A stretch of 64,000 nucleotides of DNA from Leadbetterella sp040829825 (GCF_040829825.1 NZ_JBFOLH010000006.1), one strand, 5' to 3'. Counted from the stretch's first letter, positions 18,173 to 26,908 are shown. Notes: a model not told the origin generated them from the letters alone. A program made the numbers and translations.

Positions 18173-18538
18173 TCATTTTACGGCAATGACAGATATCTCC
18201 ACGTTGACATCGCGCGGCAACCTGGCCACCTGTACGGTTTCACGGGCAGGCGGGTTTTCGGTGAAAAAAGTGCCGTAAACTTCATTCACGGTAGCAAAGT
18301 CATCCATATTTTTCAGGAAAATGCTGGATTTTACAATGTGGGAATAATCCATGCCGGCTTCGGCCAGGATGTGCCCTATATTTTCCAGGATTCTGGTGGT
18401 TTCAGCCGGGATATCATTCAGCGGAGCCAGGTCAAGCGCAATCTGCCCGGAGATGTAAAGGGTGTTTCCGGCCAGTATGGCCTGGGAGTAGGGCCCTATG
18501 GCCGCAGGTGCTTTTTCGGTATAAATTACTTTTTTCAT
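18173..18538 (-). CDS. ridA: RidA family enamine/imine deaminase
   Basis: 121 residues, full length for the Rid/YjgF family. RidA hydrolyses reactive 2-aminoacrylate and related enamines from PLP enzymes. The family blocks AIGPYSQAI, YISGQI and PARETVQVARLP are present, with the carboxylate-binding arginine R99 and E114. The ATG at 18538 is the only sensible start. Monocistronic on the minus strand and divergent from pruA (gap 155 bases). Its neighbourhood with amino-acid catabolism genes suits a damage-control role. Confidence 0.93.
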   Translation of the reverse strand: MKKVIYTEKAPAAIGPYSQAILAGNTLYISGQIALDLAPLNDIPAETTRILENIGHILAEAGMDYSHIVKSSIFLKNMDDFATVNEVYGTFFTENPPARETVQVARLPRDVNVEISVIAVK

Positions 18539-18640
18539 TGATATAAAAATTAGCTTTGAATTAAGAGCTGCCGTAATGCAATTGCTACCTGTAAAAATAA
18601 CGTTCTTTGCCGGGTAAACCGGCAGACACCGTTAATTTAA

Positions 18641-18671
18641 TTGTCTTAAAAATGAATAGTGCCTAACTTTG
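18641..18671 (+). promoter_or_regulatory. Bacteroidota-type promoter for pruA
   Basis: TTG at 18641-18643, then 20 bases, then TAACTTTG at 18664-18671. This matches the primary sigma consensus of Bacteroidota (TTG-N19..21-TAnnTTTG). Transcription should begin near 18678, about 16 bases before the pruA ATG. Confidence 0.75.
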
Positions 18672-18693
18672 TACATATAAACTAACAAAATGT

Positions 18694-20319
18694 ATGCATA
18701 ACGCAATATTCAATATTCCCCGTCCTGTGAATGAACCTGTATTGGCTTACGCTCCGGGCAGCCGGGAGAAGGCTGCCCTCGAGGCCGCCCTGAAAGAAGC
18801 CAGGAGCCGGCAGGTGGAGATACCTATGTATATAGGCGAACGTACCGTACATACCGATAAAAAAATCCGCTTGTCGCCCCCGCACGATCACGCCCACGTA
18901 CTGGGCTATGCTTCGGAAGGCACCGCTGAGCATGTGCAGCAGGCCATTGATGCGGCACTGGCAGCCCGGGGGGCATGGGCAGCCCTGCCCTGGAGCGACC
19001 GTGCGGCGGTATTCCTGAAAGCCGCTGATCTGCTGGCTGGCCCCTACCGCTGGAAAATGAATGCGGCCACCATGCTGGGCCAATCCAAAAACGCGTTCCA
19101 GGCAGAAATTGATTCGGCCTGTGAGCTGATCGACTTCCTGCGCTTCAATGCTGCTTTTTACCAGGAGATCATACAGGAGCAGCCGGTTTCTTCACCGGGT
19201 GTATGGAATAAAATGGAGTACCGTCCGCTGGAAGGCTTTGTGTTCGCGCTGACGCCCTTTAACTTTACGGCTATCGCCGGAAACCTCCCGGCTTCTGCTG
19301 CACTGATGGGCAATGTAGTGGTCTGGAAACCTTCTAATACCCAGATTTACGCCGCCCATGTGATCATGGAGATCTTCCGTGAAGCAGGCCTTCCTGACGG
19401 GGTCATCAACCTCATATATGTAGACGGGCCTACTGCCGGCGATGTCATCTTTAAGCATCCCGACTTTGCGGGTATTCACTTCACGGGAAGCACCGGGGTA
19501 TTCCAGAATATCTGGAAAACCATTGGTGAGAATATCCACCTGTACCGCTCGTACCCCAGAATTGTTGGCGAAACCGGCGGAAAAGACTTTGTGATAGCCC
19601 ATAAATCGGCAGATGCCAAAGCCGTGGCCGTAGGATTGGTAAGAGGCGCTTTTGAATACCAGGGCCAGAAATGCTCGGCCGCTTCAAGAGCGTATATTCC
19701 GTCTAACCTGTGGGAGGAAGTGAAAACCTACATGCTCGAAGACCTGGCTACGGTTAAAGTAGGGCCAACCGAAGATTTCTCCAATTTTGTGAATGCAGTT
19801 ATTGATGAGAAGGCTTTTGATAAGATTTCGGGCTACATTACCCGGGCACAGGCACATACCGATGCGGAGATCATTGCCGGGGGTAAGTTTGATAAGTCAA
19901 AAGGGTACTTCATTGACCCGACGGTGATTGTTACTGCCGATCCGCTGTATGAAACCATGCAGGAAGAGATCTTCGGCCCCGTGCTGAGCATTTATGTGTA
20001 CGACGAGAGCAAATGGGAAGAAACCCTGAAGCTGGTAGACAGCACCTCTCCCTATGCGCTGACCGGTGCGGTCTTTGCCCGTGATCGCTTTGCCGTTCAC
20101 CAGGCTACCCAGCTGCTTGAAAATTCAGCCGGTAATTTTTATATTAACGATAAGCCTACCGGTGCTGTGGTGGGCCAGCAGCCTTTTGGCGGCGCCCGGG
20201 CTTCAGGAACCAACGATAAGGCCGGCTCAAAGCTGAACCTGCTGCGTTGGGTAAATGCCCGGACGATCAAGGAGACCTTTGTGGCCCCGGTAGATTACAG
20301 GTACCCGTTTTTAGGGTAA
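18694..20319 (+). CDS. pruA: L-glutamate gamma-semialdehyde (P5C) dehydrogenase
   Basis: 541 residues, an aldehyde dehydrogenase that oxidises glutamate semialdehyde (from P5C) to glutamate with NAD, the second step of proline catabolism. The catalytic cysteine is in GQKCSAASR (C327) and the general base in GETGGKDFV (E293). The motifs FTGSTGVFQNIWKTIG and DKPTGAVVGQQPFGGARASG fit the P5CDH (type 1) subfamily. The ATG at 18694 follows the predicted promoter. No proline dehydrogenase is nearby. Beyond a 30-base palindrome lies the convergent DUF1338/saccharopine dehydrogenase operon, so a role in lysine semialdehyde oxidation is also conceivable. Confidence 0.93.
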   Translation: MHNAIFNIPRPVNEPVLAYAPGSREKAALEAALKEARSRQVEIPMYIGERTVHTDKKIRLSPPHDHAHVLGYASEGTAEHVQQAIDAALAARGAWAALPWSDRAAVFLKAADLLAGPYRWKMNAATMLGQSKNAFQAEIDSACELIDFLRFNAAFYQEIIQEQPVSSPGVWNKMEYRPLEGFVFALTPFNFTAIAGNLPASAALMGNVVVWKPSNTQIYAAHVIMEIFREAGLPDGVINLIYVDGPTAGDVIFKHPDFAGIHFTGSTGVFQNIWKTIGENIHLYRSYPRIVGETGGKDFVIAHKSADAKAVAVGLVRGAFEYQGQKCSAASRAYIPSNLWEEVKTYMLEDLATVKVGPTEDFSNFVNAVIDEKAFDKISGYITRAQAHTDAEIIAGGKFDKSKGYFIDPTVIVTADPLYETMQEEIFGPVLSIYVYDESKWEETLKLVDSTSPYALTGAVFARDRFAVHQATQLLENSAGNFYINDKPTGAVVGQQPFGGARASGTNDKAGSKLNLLRWVNARTIKETFVAPVDYRYPFLG

Positions 20320-20326
20320 ATTTGTT

Positions 20327-20356
20327 GGTTGGGGCGTTGCATGCAACGCCCCAACC
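20327..20356. terminator. Perfect 30-base palindrome between convergent genes
   Basis: GGTTGGGGCGTTGC and GCAACGCCCCAACC flank a central AT. It lies seven bases after the pruA stop and one base before the DUF1338 stop, so it is well placed to end transcription from both sides, although no T-run follows. It may equally be a copy of a dispersed GGGGCGTTGCATGCAACGCC-type palindrome. Confidence 0.75.
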
Positions 20357-20357
20357 T

Positions 20358-21266
20358 CTATTTCACGCGTGCGGTCTGGCTCGTAAACGTGCTTTCAAAA
20401 ATCTTATCGGCATTACCCGTCTCAAACCCGTCACGCCGGTGCTCACGCCTGATTTCGGCGGGTTCCAGGTGAGCAAATTGCGGCAGCACTTTCCGTTCGG
20501 CAAATTCCACGTAGCTGCCCGAAATGGTATGCACATCTCCATCAGCAAAGCGGGCATCGATCATTTCGGCTACGGTAGAGCTCTGCAGTAAGCCGCCGTC
20601 AGGGCTGATTTTGATTTTACCTCCCGAATCATTGAGCCGGATCCCTGTTTTTTCCAGGAAAGCGTTGAATTCCGGGATGGTATTGTATCCGTCTTTCAGG
20701 TTATGCACAGAGATGGTGTAGTGATTCAGGTAATACCGGTTATAGATCACCCATGCGGCGTACTCACTTTCTTTTAACAGGGTTGCATAATCGGCCCACT
20801 GCGGGGTACGCCACAACGGCTGATGGAGAAAACGGTCAATGGCTTCGCCGTCTGTTAAATCCAGCTGATCTACAGGGTCGGCAGTGACTTCACGGGTATA
20901 CGAAAGGATGATCTCACGGGCGGTTTCGCTCAGGTCATTTACCCGGAGCTCGCTTATAAAAATCCGCGGAAAATGCGGTTCAGGGGGCGCAAACCAGTAG
21001 GCATCCAGCTTCTTTCCCCCGAAATAAAAATAATCCATTTTCCGGTAGCCCAGGGCCAGGAAAATCTTCTCGAAAGAGCGGATACCCAGGTGCTCCACAC
21101 CCATGGTACGAAAGGCCACGTGATCATTTTCAATCTCGGCCGCATCACCGATGATCCCCCCGGAGATCATGGCCCGGGTAATTTTTTTTACATCCGGAAC
21201 CCGTTCGGAATAGCGTTTCATTAAGCCTTCAAGAACTACCTCCAGGGTAGAATGTTCATTTTTCAT
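20358..21266 (-). CDS. DUF1338 family protein, probable 2-oxoadipate dioxygenase/decarboxylase
   Basis: 302 residues. The DUF1338 (HglS/YdcJ) family contains an Fe(II) enzyme that turns 2-oxoadipate into 2-hydroxyglutarate in lysine breakdown. The likely metal ligands are H49 (ENDHVAFRT), H182 or H188 (NHYTISVHNL) and E254 (SGSYVEFAER), matching the His-His-Glu set of the family. Its start overlaps the end of the saccharopine dehydrogenase-like gene by 11 bases, so the two are translated together. This strongly suggests a lysine or 2-aminoadipate catabolic role. Assignment of the reaction is by family and context, not proven here. Confidence 0.87.
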   Translation of the reverse strand: MKNEHSTLEVVLEGLMKRYSERVPDVKKITRAMISGGIIGDAAEIENDHVAFRTMGVEHLGIRSFEKIFLALGYRKMDYFYFGGKKLDAYWFAPPEPHFPRIFISELRVNDLSETAREIILSYTREVTADPVDQLDLTDGEAIDRFLHQPLWRTPQWADYATLLKESEYAAWVIYNRYYLNHYTISVHNLKDGYNTIPEFNAFLEKTGIRLNDSGGKIKISPDGGLLQSSTVAEMIDARFADGDVHTISGSYVEFAERKVLPQFAHLEPAEIRREHRRDGFETGNADKIFESTFTSQTARVK

Positions 21267-22317
21267 GCTGGTAAAATTTACCGGTTCCCGTATTTAAAAA
21301 ATCATCAAAATTAATTTCTTCCTGTTTGATAAAGCCTTTCTGCGGAAGTTTTCCGTCGGCCACCATCTCAATCACCGCAGCAATAGAAGCTGCCGTGGTC
21401 CACGAAATGGCCCGCCAGTGCTGCCCGTCTATCGTTATGGGGTAATAGGCCTCGTAAAACTCTTCACGGGCTATCTCGCTGCCTTTCCAGCCTTCCACCA
21501 CGGCGTATACATATACCACGTCTTCCTGCACGGGCGGCTTTGCTTCGGTCAGGATCTGCTCTACCAGCTCTCTCTTTTCTTTCAGGATCAGCTCATAAAG
21601 GAGGAATTTCATAAGCTTGGCATGGCCCGGATAGCGGATGGTTTTGTAGTTGAGCGTATCCACCTGGCCGGCGTAGGTGTCGCACATGGTACCCAGTCCG
21701 CCCGATGTGCTGAAGGCTTCAAATTCATTGCCGTCTATCTGGATGTATTCCAGGCCGTCGAGCGAAGGCACCATCTTCCTGACGCCGTTGTGGATCACTT
21801 CGGCGTCATTGATGTATTCATTGATCACACCGGCCGGCGACCAGGTGAACGAATAGCCCAGCAGGCCGTTCGGGTAACGCGGAAGGGCCCCCACGCGCAG
21901 CTCGATGTCACGCAGGCGGGTGAATCTTTTGGCCAGGTGGGCACCCACAATGCCGATCAGCCCCGGTGCCAGCCCGCATTGCGGTGCCATAACCGCCGAA
22001 GACGTCTTTGACAGCTCCATAATGGCGGTTGTGGTAGGCACATCTTCCGTAAGGTCAAAATAGTGGATCCCGTTTTTATGGGCCACTTTTGCAATATTGA
22101 GATTGAGGTTATACGGCATGGCAGAGGCTACCGCATCAAAACCGGGGAGGGTTTTCTCCAGGAAACCCAGGTCGGAGACATCGCCCGGGATGACTTCAAA
22201 GGGCAGATCAACGGCAGGTTTGCGCTTGTCAAGGCCGGTGACTTTAAAACGTTTGGAAAGTAAGATTCCCACCAGGGAGCCTACCTTGCCCATTCCTATA
22301 ACGAGAACATTTTTCAT
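21256..22317 (-). CDS. Saccharopine dehydrogenase family protein
   Basis: 353 residues from the ATG at 22317 (MKNVLVIGMGKVGSLVGILL); 34 further in-frame codons upstream look non-coding. The N-terminal Rossmann motif GMGKVGS and the saccharopine dehydrogenase C-terminal domain (LAPGLIGIVGAHLAKRF, then GGLGTMCDTYAGQV) are visible. Relatives include saccharopine reductase, lysine 6-dehydrogenase and carboxynorspermidine synthase. The overlap with DUF1338 favours a lysine-degradation dehydrogenase. Transcription probably starts near 22533, giving an unusually long leader of about 215 bases. Confidence 0.85.
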   Translation of the reverse strand: MKNVLVIGMGKVGSLVGILLSKRFKVTGLDKRKPAVDLPFEVIPGDVSDLGFLEKTLPGFDAVASAMPYNLNLNIAKVAHKNGIHYFDLTEDVPTTTAIMELSKTSSAVMAPQCGLAPGLIGIVGAHLAKRFTRLRDIELRVGALPRYPNGLLGYSFTWSPAGVINEYINDAEVIHNGVRKMVPSLDGLEYIQIDGNEFEAFSTSGGLGTMCDTYAGQVDTLNYKTIRYPGHAKLMKFLLYELILKEKRELVEQILTEAKPPVQEDVVYVYAVVEGWKGSEIAREEFYEAYYPITIDGQHWRAISWTTAASIAAVIEMVADGKLPQKGFIKQEEINFDDFLNTGTGKFYQHEK

Positions 22318-22539
22318 AAGGTATACATCAGGATTGGGCTGTGAGCCTGTACCCGACCGGGGCCGGTGGCTGACAGCTTTTGTTTTAAAAAAATATACGG
22401 GAAACCGTGTACAGCACACGGCAGATAACCAGGTGCTTTAACAGAAATCGGGAACAAACGAGCAGGCACTACGCAGGTAGGCCAGTCGTGCAAGGAAATA
22501 TTTAAGGTCTTTGAACAAAGCAGGATCGAGTTATCTTTT

Positions 22540-22570
22540 CAAAGATAAGCAAAGAGGAGGCAGAAGGCAA
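22540..22570 (-). promoter_or_regulatory. Bacteroidota-type promoter upstream of the saccharopine dehydrogenase gene
   Basis: On the minus strand TTG (22568-22570), 20 bases, then TATCTTTG (22540-22547). Consensus spacing and sequence are perfect. The start of transcription would be near 22533, about 215 bases before the ATG at 22317. The 22318-22607 gap holds this promoter and the leader, and I see no gene in it. Confidence 0.7.
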
Positions 22571-22607
22571 GTTTCAGGTGGCTTTTTTATGCGGCATCCG
22601 GATGGAT

Positions 22608-23864
22608 TCACAGCTTGGTGGCGGCTCCCAGCAAGGCACGGCGGTAAATGCTTTCCCTTTTTTTGCCGCATTCCGGCGATGAGTAGTCTTCGTTCAGGAT
22701 GCGGGAGGCGCGCTCGGTAAAGGTATTCTGCAATTCGGGGTTATTGAGCACCTGGTGAGTAGCCACAATGAAATCTTCGGCGCTGTCGGCTATTTTGCAG
22801 TTGACATCATTAACCATCGGGAGGCCTTCGGCACCTACTGATGTGCTGACTACCGGCACATGGTACGAAACCCCTTCGAGAATCTTCATGCGCATACCGC
22901 TGCCTATCCGGAGCGGAACAATCATTACCGAACCCTTCATGACGGTTTCCAGGTCGGGTACAAAGCCTTCAAAGGTGATATTGCTGTATTCCTCAAACCA
23001 TTTTCTTTTCTCGGGCGACCAGCGGCCTACAATGCTTAGCCGTACCCCGGGGTTCAGCCGCTGAATTTCGCTCCAGCAATTGCTCAGAAACCAGTCTATG
23101 CCGTCGAGATTAGGATAATGCTGATCCGGGCCGAGAAAAAGCAGGCGGTTTTCCGATGTAAAGGGCTGGTTGATCTCGTGCTCAAACATAACCATGGGTA
23201 GCGGCGATACTTCCAGCTTTTCTTTGGCTACACCGTCTTCCAGCAAAATCTGCTTATCGGTCTCGGTCAGGCAAACCACTTTATCAAACCGGTTGATGAG
23301 CCCGATTTCCAGGATTTTCGTATTCTGGATCTTCCAGTCGTGAGCGGCCTTCTGTTCAGGTAACGTAGCTTTTTCCAATGCCATCCGCTTATAGCGAAGC
23401 TCGTGATGCACAAAGATTTTCGGGATCTCCTTCGGGATAAAATGCACCAGGGGCGCCAGGTCGATGAAGTCGATCTGTACCAGGTCAAAGATTCCCAGCA
23501 GGATCTCGCTCTGGAAAACATCCAGCAGGTCATCAAAATAATAATTGATGAGGTTGGAGCTGTTGAGCTGCATTTCCTGCTCCATTACCTCTTCCTGGGT
23601 AAGCGTTCTCTTCCGGCCGGTTATTTTTTTCAGGAAGCTCATCATGGCGCCGTCTTTCGGTGCACCGGGCAGCTGCCTGAACGTTTTGATATTGACATCG
23701 GGCCAGAGCTTCTTCAGCTCGTTCCGGTGGAGATCGGTGCTCTCCGGAACAATAAGAGTCACCGAATGATTTTCCCGCAATGAATCTACCATCCGGAAGG
23801 TGCCGCTTTTGCCACCGTCATTGATGGGATAGGGGAATACTAATGTAACCAGCAGGATGTTCAT
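22608..23864 (-). CDS. Glycosyltransferase family 4 protein
   Basis: 418 residues. The N-terminus MNILLVTLVFPYPINDGGKS has the GGK loop typical of GT-B enzymes acting on nucleotide sugars. The C-terminal half holds RLLFLGPDQHYPN and the donor-binding block IVPLRIGSGMRMKILEG followed by PVVSTSVGAEG, characteristic of GT4. It probably transfers a sugar to a lipid-linked glycan at the cytoplasmic face. It follows the other glycosyltransferase gene by six bases, so the two form one minus-strand operon. Acceptor and sugar cannot be inferred. Confidence 0.88.
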   Translation of the reverse strand: MNILLVTLVFPYPINDGGKSGTFRMVDSLRENHSVTLIVPESTDLHRNELKKLWPDVNIKTFRQLPGAPKDGAMMSFLKKITGRKRTLTQEEVMEQEMQLNSSNLINYYFDDLLDVFQSEILLGIFDLVQIDFIDLAPLVHFIPKEIPKIFVHHELRYKRMALEKATLPEQKAAHDWKIQNTKILEIGLINRFDKVVCLTETDKQILLEDGVAKEKLEVSPLPMVMFEHEINQPFTSENRLLFLGPDQHYPNLDGIDWFLSNCWSEIQRLNPGVRLSIVGRWSPEKRKWFEEYSNITFEGFVPDLETVMKGSVMIVPLRIGSGMRMKILEGVSYHVPVVSTSVGAEGLPMVNDVNCKIADSAEDFIVATHQVLNNPELQNTFTERASRILNEDYSSPECGKKRESIYRRALLGAATKL

Positions 23865-23870
23865 AACTTC

Positions 23871-24866
23871 TTACACAGGTAATTTTTCAAAGAAATGGTA
23901 AATCCTGAAGGTAACTCCCGTCAGCACTTTTTTCAGCATGCTTTTGGTGGGCGCCGGTGGCACCGGTTTCAGGTAAAAGCAGCGGATGGTCTTAAAATAA
24001 TCGTTGTGGTTGGCTTTTAAGCGGCTGCGGTAATTCCGGAAAAGCTCCCTGAGGTCGGGGCGGTTGTTCAGGTCGAACCGGTTCTGCCACCTGGAGATAT
24101 TGTCGGGATCACCGATGTTGATGCCGCTGAAGTGATAAAATACCAGGGGAACGCCGTTAGCCAGGTATTTGCCGTTTTCAGAGCTGAGGGTCCGCTCATG
24201 CAGGTTCCAGTACGAAATGTTATATCCCGGGTATTTGTCTATTTTCACCCCTTCATAATAAAGCGGAACCATATTGCAGTACAACTGGTCTACAAACATC
24301 CCGTTCTGAATGTCCATATAGCATTCTGTTCTCAGCTTTGTCATCCACCAATCCAGGAACCTGGAGGTTTCTCCTGATCTCTTAACGGCCAGAAAACCTA
24401 AATTATATATCCCGTTAACGAACATTTGCTGCTCCGTTCTGCTTTTGTTGTCGAATATCGGGGTATAAAAATGGGGTGTAAGAATGATATTGTGTGTATC
24501 CAGCCCTTCTTCAATGCCGGTCAGGCGGTCAAAAATTTCAATATCGGGATCAAAGTAAATGATCCGGTCGATATCGGGCCGGGTGTTAAAGAAGTAATTG
24601 AAATAAAAAGGCTTTACGGCTGTATTGAGCTCGGTGATGTCATAGCGTTCGGTCATTTCGTCAAAACCCTCTATGCCGATGGTATGCACTTCCAGCAGGT
24701 TCAGATCCGCCAGCTTACTTTTGTCCACCCCGCTTCCTTCCACCTTATCGCACAGACCTATCACAAACTCATAATCCGGGTTGGTCTGCCGGATAGAGTC
24801 GGCCAGGATTCTGGCCTGGGCCAGGTAATTGATGGAGCAGATTGTAAATGCGAATTTCTGAGACAT
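23871..24866 (-). CDS. Glycosyltransferase, GT-A fold (GT8-like)
   Basis: 331 residues from the ATG at 24866 (MSQKFAFTICSINYLAQARI). An earlier in-frame start at 24887 would overlap the -7 element and is rejected. The N-terminal nucleotide-sugar fold and the metal-binding DxD in IIYFDPDIEIFD show a GT-A enzyme; YNLGFLAVKRSGETSRFLDWW is a block shared by GT8-like and related transferases. It is the first gene of a two-gene operon with the GT4 protein and has a strong promoter. Likely role is assembly of a surface polysaccharide. Confidence 0.83.
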   Translation of the reverse strand: MSQKFAFTICSINYLAQARILADSIRQTNPDYEFVIGLCDKVEGSGVDKSKLADLNLLEVHTIGIEGFDEMTERYDITELNTAVKPFYFNYFFNTRPDIDRIIYFDPDIEIFDRLTGIEEGLDTHNIILTPHFYTPIFDNKSRTEQQMFVNGIYNLGFLAVKRSGETSRFLDWWMTKLRTECYMDIQNGMFVDQLYCNMVPLYYEGVKIDKYPGYNISYWNLHERTLSSENGKYLANGVPLVFYHFSGINIGDPDNISRWQNRFDLNNRPDLRELFRNYRSRLKANHNDYFKTIRCFYLKPVPPAPTKSMLKKVLTGVTFRIYHFFEKLPV

Positions 24867-24884
24867 ACAAAAGAGTAAAGAGGA

Positions 24885-24915
24885 CAAAAATACAATCCGA
24901 AATCTGAATAAACAA
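24885..24915 (-). promoter_or_regulatory. Bacteroidota-type promoter for the glycosyltransferase operon
   Basis: On the minus strand TTG (24913-24915), 20 bases, TATTTTTG (24885-24892). Predicted start near 24878, 12 bases before the ATG at 24866. It decides the start codon of the downstream gene. Confidence 0.75.
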
Positions 24916-24959
24916 TTCTCTTATTTTTTAATGCGATTCCGGCCGTATTTGCCAGGGTT

Positions 24960-26312
24960 TTACTCTTCCAGCTTCATCCGGATCCGCCATTCGGCCGGCA
25001 GGTAATTGTTGACCCGGTTTCCGATCACCTTTATCCAGCCCAGTTCCAGGCCCTGGAAGGTCACCAGCGCCCAACCGTTCGGGTGCCCGTTTGGCCCGGT
25101 ACTCTCTTTTTTCAGGTAAAGCAGGGCTTCTTTTTCAGAAAGCGGGATCCGCAAAATTTCCTCCGAAACCCAACCCGACAGCGCCAGGGCATGGGAAGGT
25201 ATAAAATCATTTCCTTTAAAATGACCCAGATCCAGGCCCGAAGAGCGTTTGTGCAATGCCCGGAGCACGGCTCCCGTTTCGTTCAGAAGGGTCTGCTTCA
25301 GGGCCACAATGCCCCCGTCATTCTTCAGGTAATAGGCGTATGCGCCGAAGATTTCCGGCCGGATCCAGCGGGCCAGCTCTTCGGTTTGTTTCCGGGGCAG
25401 CCGCGGAATGTTGGGCTTCCCTTTTACATACCGTTCGTCGCGGCTCTTATTCCGGAAAGCCGCTATATAGAAGCCTTCTCCTTTTACTTTATGCGGGAAG
25501 AACTGCAGGCCGGGATTTCCCCCGGCAATGCCCCAGCCGGCGGGAACATCTGTTTCTACCGTTTCAAAATCAAGCGTACGCGTAAGCCAGTGCGCATTTT
25601 GCTGGTTTTCAGTGCTGTTGTAGGTGCAGGTGGAGTAAATCAGGAGCCCGTCAGGAGCCACCAGCATGGCCGCTGCGCTCAGTATACGTTTCTGGCGGGC
25701 AGAGCAGGCCGATACGCTTTCTTCCGACCACTCCTTAACGGCCTCCGGAGTTTTACGAAACATGCCTTCTCCCGAGCAGGGGGCGTCTACCAGCACAATA
25801 TCGAAAAACCCTTCCAGGTCTGCAAAGGTTTCGGGATCCTGGTTAACGATGATCACGTTGGGAAAACCCCATTTTAGCAGGTTTTCTTTCAGGATGCCTA
25901 CCCGGCTTTTGATCACCTCGTTGGCTACCAGCAGGTCGTCTGCCGACAAAAGTGAGGCCAGGTGCGTGGTCTTTCCTCCCGGTGCGGCGCAGAGGTCCAG
26001 CACCTTCAGCGGTTGCCGGGCCGGGGCATGGTTTTTCAGGATATGCTCCAGGATCATGGAAGAGGCTTCCTGCACATAGTAGGCCCCGGCATGAAAGGCA
26101 GGGTCAAGCGTAAATACCGGCCTGCTTTCCAGGTAATACCCCGTTGAGGTCCACGGGACAGGCTCATTCAGGGAAAAAGACGGGTTGAATTTCTTCAGGG
26201 GATTTAACCGGATGCTCACGGGAGCCTCGGTTTGAAGCGCTTTTTCAAAGGCTTCGTACTCTTCACCCAGGATATCCTTCAGGTTGGCGGAAAATGTCTC
26301 CGGCAGGTTCAT
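24960..26312 (-). CDS. RsmF/NSUN-type rRNA cytosine-5 methyltransferase
   Basis: 450 residues. The SAM-binding motif LDLCAAPGGKTTHLAS (106-119), the catalytic-domain motif VDAPCSGEGMFRKTPEAV (C179) and the nucleophile motif YSTCTY (C229) define an m5C methyltransferase of the NOL1/NOP2/Sun family. The C-terminal part (about 300-450) matches the RsmF-type RNA-binding tail rather than RsmB, which has a NusB-like front. Likely substrate is 16S rRNA C1407 as for E. coli RsmF, by homology. Single gene on the minus strand; the next gene upstream is 42 bases away. Confidence 0.9.
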   Translation of the reverse strand: MNLPETFSANLKDILGEEYEAFEKALQTEAPVSIRLNPLKKFNPSFSLNEPVPWTSTGYYLESRPVFTLDPAFHAGAYYVQEASSMILEHILKNHAPARQPLKVLDLCAAPGGKTTHLASLLSADDLLVANEVIKSRVGILKENLLKWGFPNVIIVNQDPETFADLEGFFDIVLVDAPCSGEGMFRKTPEAVKEWSEESVSACSARQKRILSAAAMLVAPDGLLIYSTCTYNSTENQQNAHWLTRTLDFETVETDVPAGWGIAGGNPGLQFFPHKVKGEGFYIAAFRNKSRDERYVKGKPNIPRLPRKQTEELARWIRPEIFGAYAYYLKNDGGIVALKQTLLNETGAVLRALHKRSSGLDLGHFKGNDFIPSHALALSGWVSEEILRIPLSEKEALLYLKKESTGPNGHPNGWALVTFQGLELGWIKVIGNRVNNYLPAEWRIRMKLEE

Positions 26313-26354
26313 ATGCTGTTTTTTTAGAGGGGAAATACTACCTGGCGCGATCCG

Positions 26355-26870
26355 TTAAATGCGCGAATCATTGCTCATCAGCACAATGGGCCGCTGAAGG
26401 GCCAGGTTATTCGGATATGAAATGATCAGTCCCTCGTCGGTTTCTATATGAATATTAAAAAAAGTAATATCGTGCACTTTGCCCTCTACCGAGTCGTCTT
26501 TGTCCATGATCCGTATTCTTGAACCTATCTTAAAAGGCGAATTAAAGAAGAGGATAATCGAAGCGGTTATGCTGCTGATGATCGACCACTGGGCAAACAA
26601 AGCCACGCCTACCACGGCAAATATTGAAGCAAAATAAACCGACAGGCCTTTTACGGAGATGTCCCACACAATTCCGAGAATAATAAATAAGAGGGTGGCC
26701 AGGGTGAAATTGAAAAACTTGTTGGCATAGAGGCGCTGGGATTCGTCCAGCTCGTATTTCCTGGCGTGATTCCGGATAATGGTGCGGGAGATTTCGCGCA
26801 CGCCTAAAAGAATCACACAGGCGGCCAGGCTGATGCCGATTTTCATGTACAGCTCTTCTGTTTTCAGCAT
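26355..26870 (-). CDS. Short mechanosensitive channel (MscS) family protein
   Basis: 171 residues, much shorter than the 280 of MscS. Two hydrophobic segments (about 8-26 and 52-75) precede a pore-like helix and the beta domain of MscS, seen as GVALFAQWSIISSITASIIL and FFNSPFKIGSRIRIMD, VEGKVHDITFF, ISYPNNLALQRPIV. The C-terminal alpha-beta cage domain of MscS is missing. Probably a small osmotic-stress or solute channel; this reduced form is common in Bacteroidota. A -7-like TATTTTTG on the minus strand (26886-26893) lies just upstream. Confidence 0.85.
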   Translation of the reverse strand: MLKTEELYMKIGISLAACVILLGVREISRTIIRNHARKYELDESQRLYANKFFNFTLATLLFIILGIVWDISVKGLSVYFASIFAVVGVALFAQWSIISSITASIILFFNSPFKIGSRIRIMDKDDSVEGKVHDITFFNIHIETDEGLIISYPNNLALQRPIVLMSNDSRI

Positions 26871-26908
26871 AGGTCAAAATTTATTCAAAAATACGCAATT
26901 CATCGGTT

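Noticed and set aside
22318..22419. In-frame extension of 34 codons before the saccharopine dehydrogenase ATG
   Set aside because: The extension does not resemble the family, and MKNVLVIGMGKVGS at 22317 is a standard Rossmann N-terminus.
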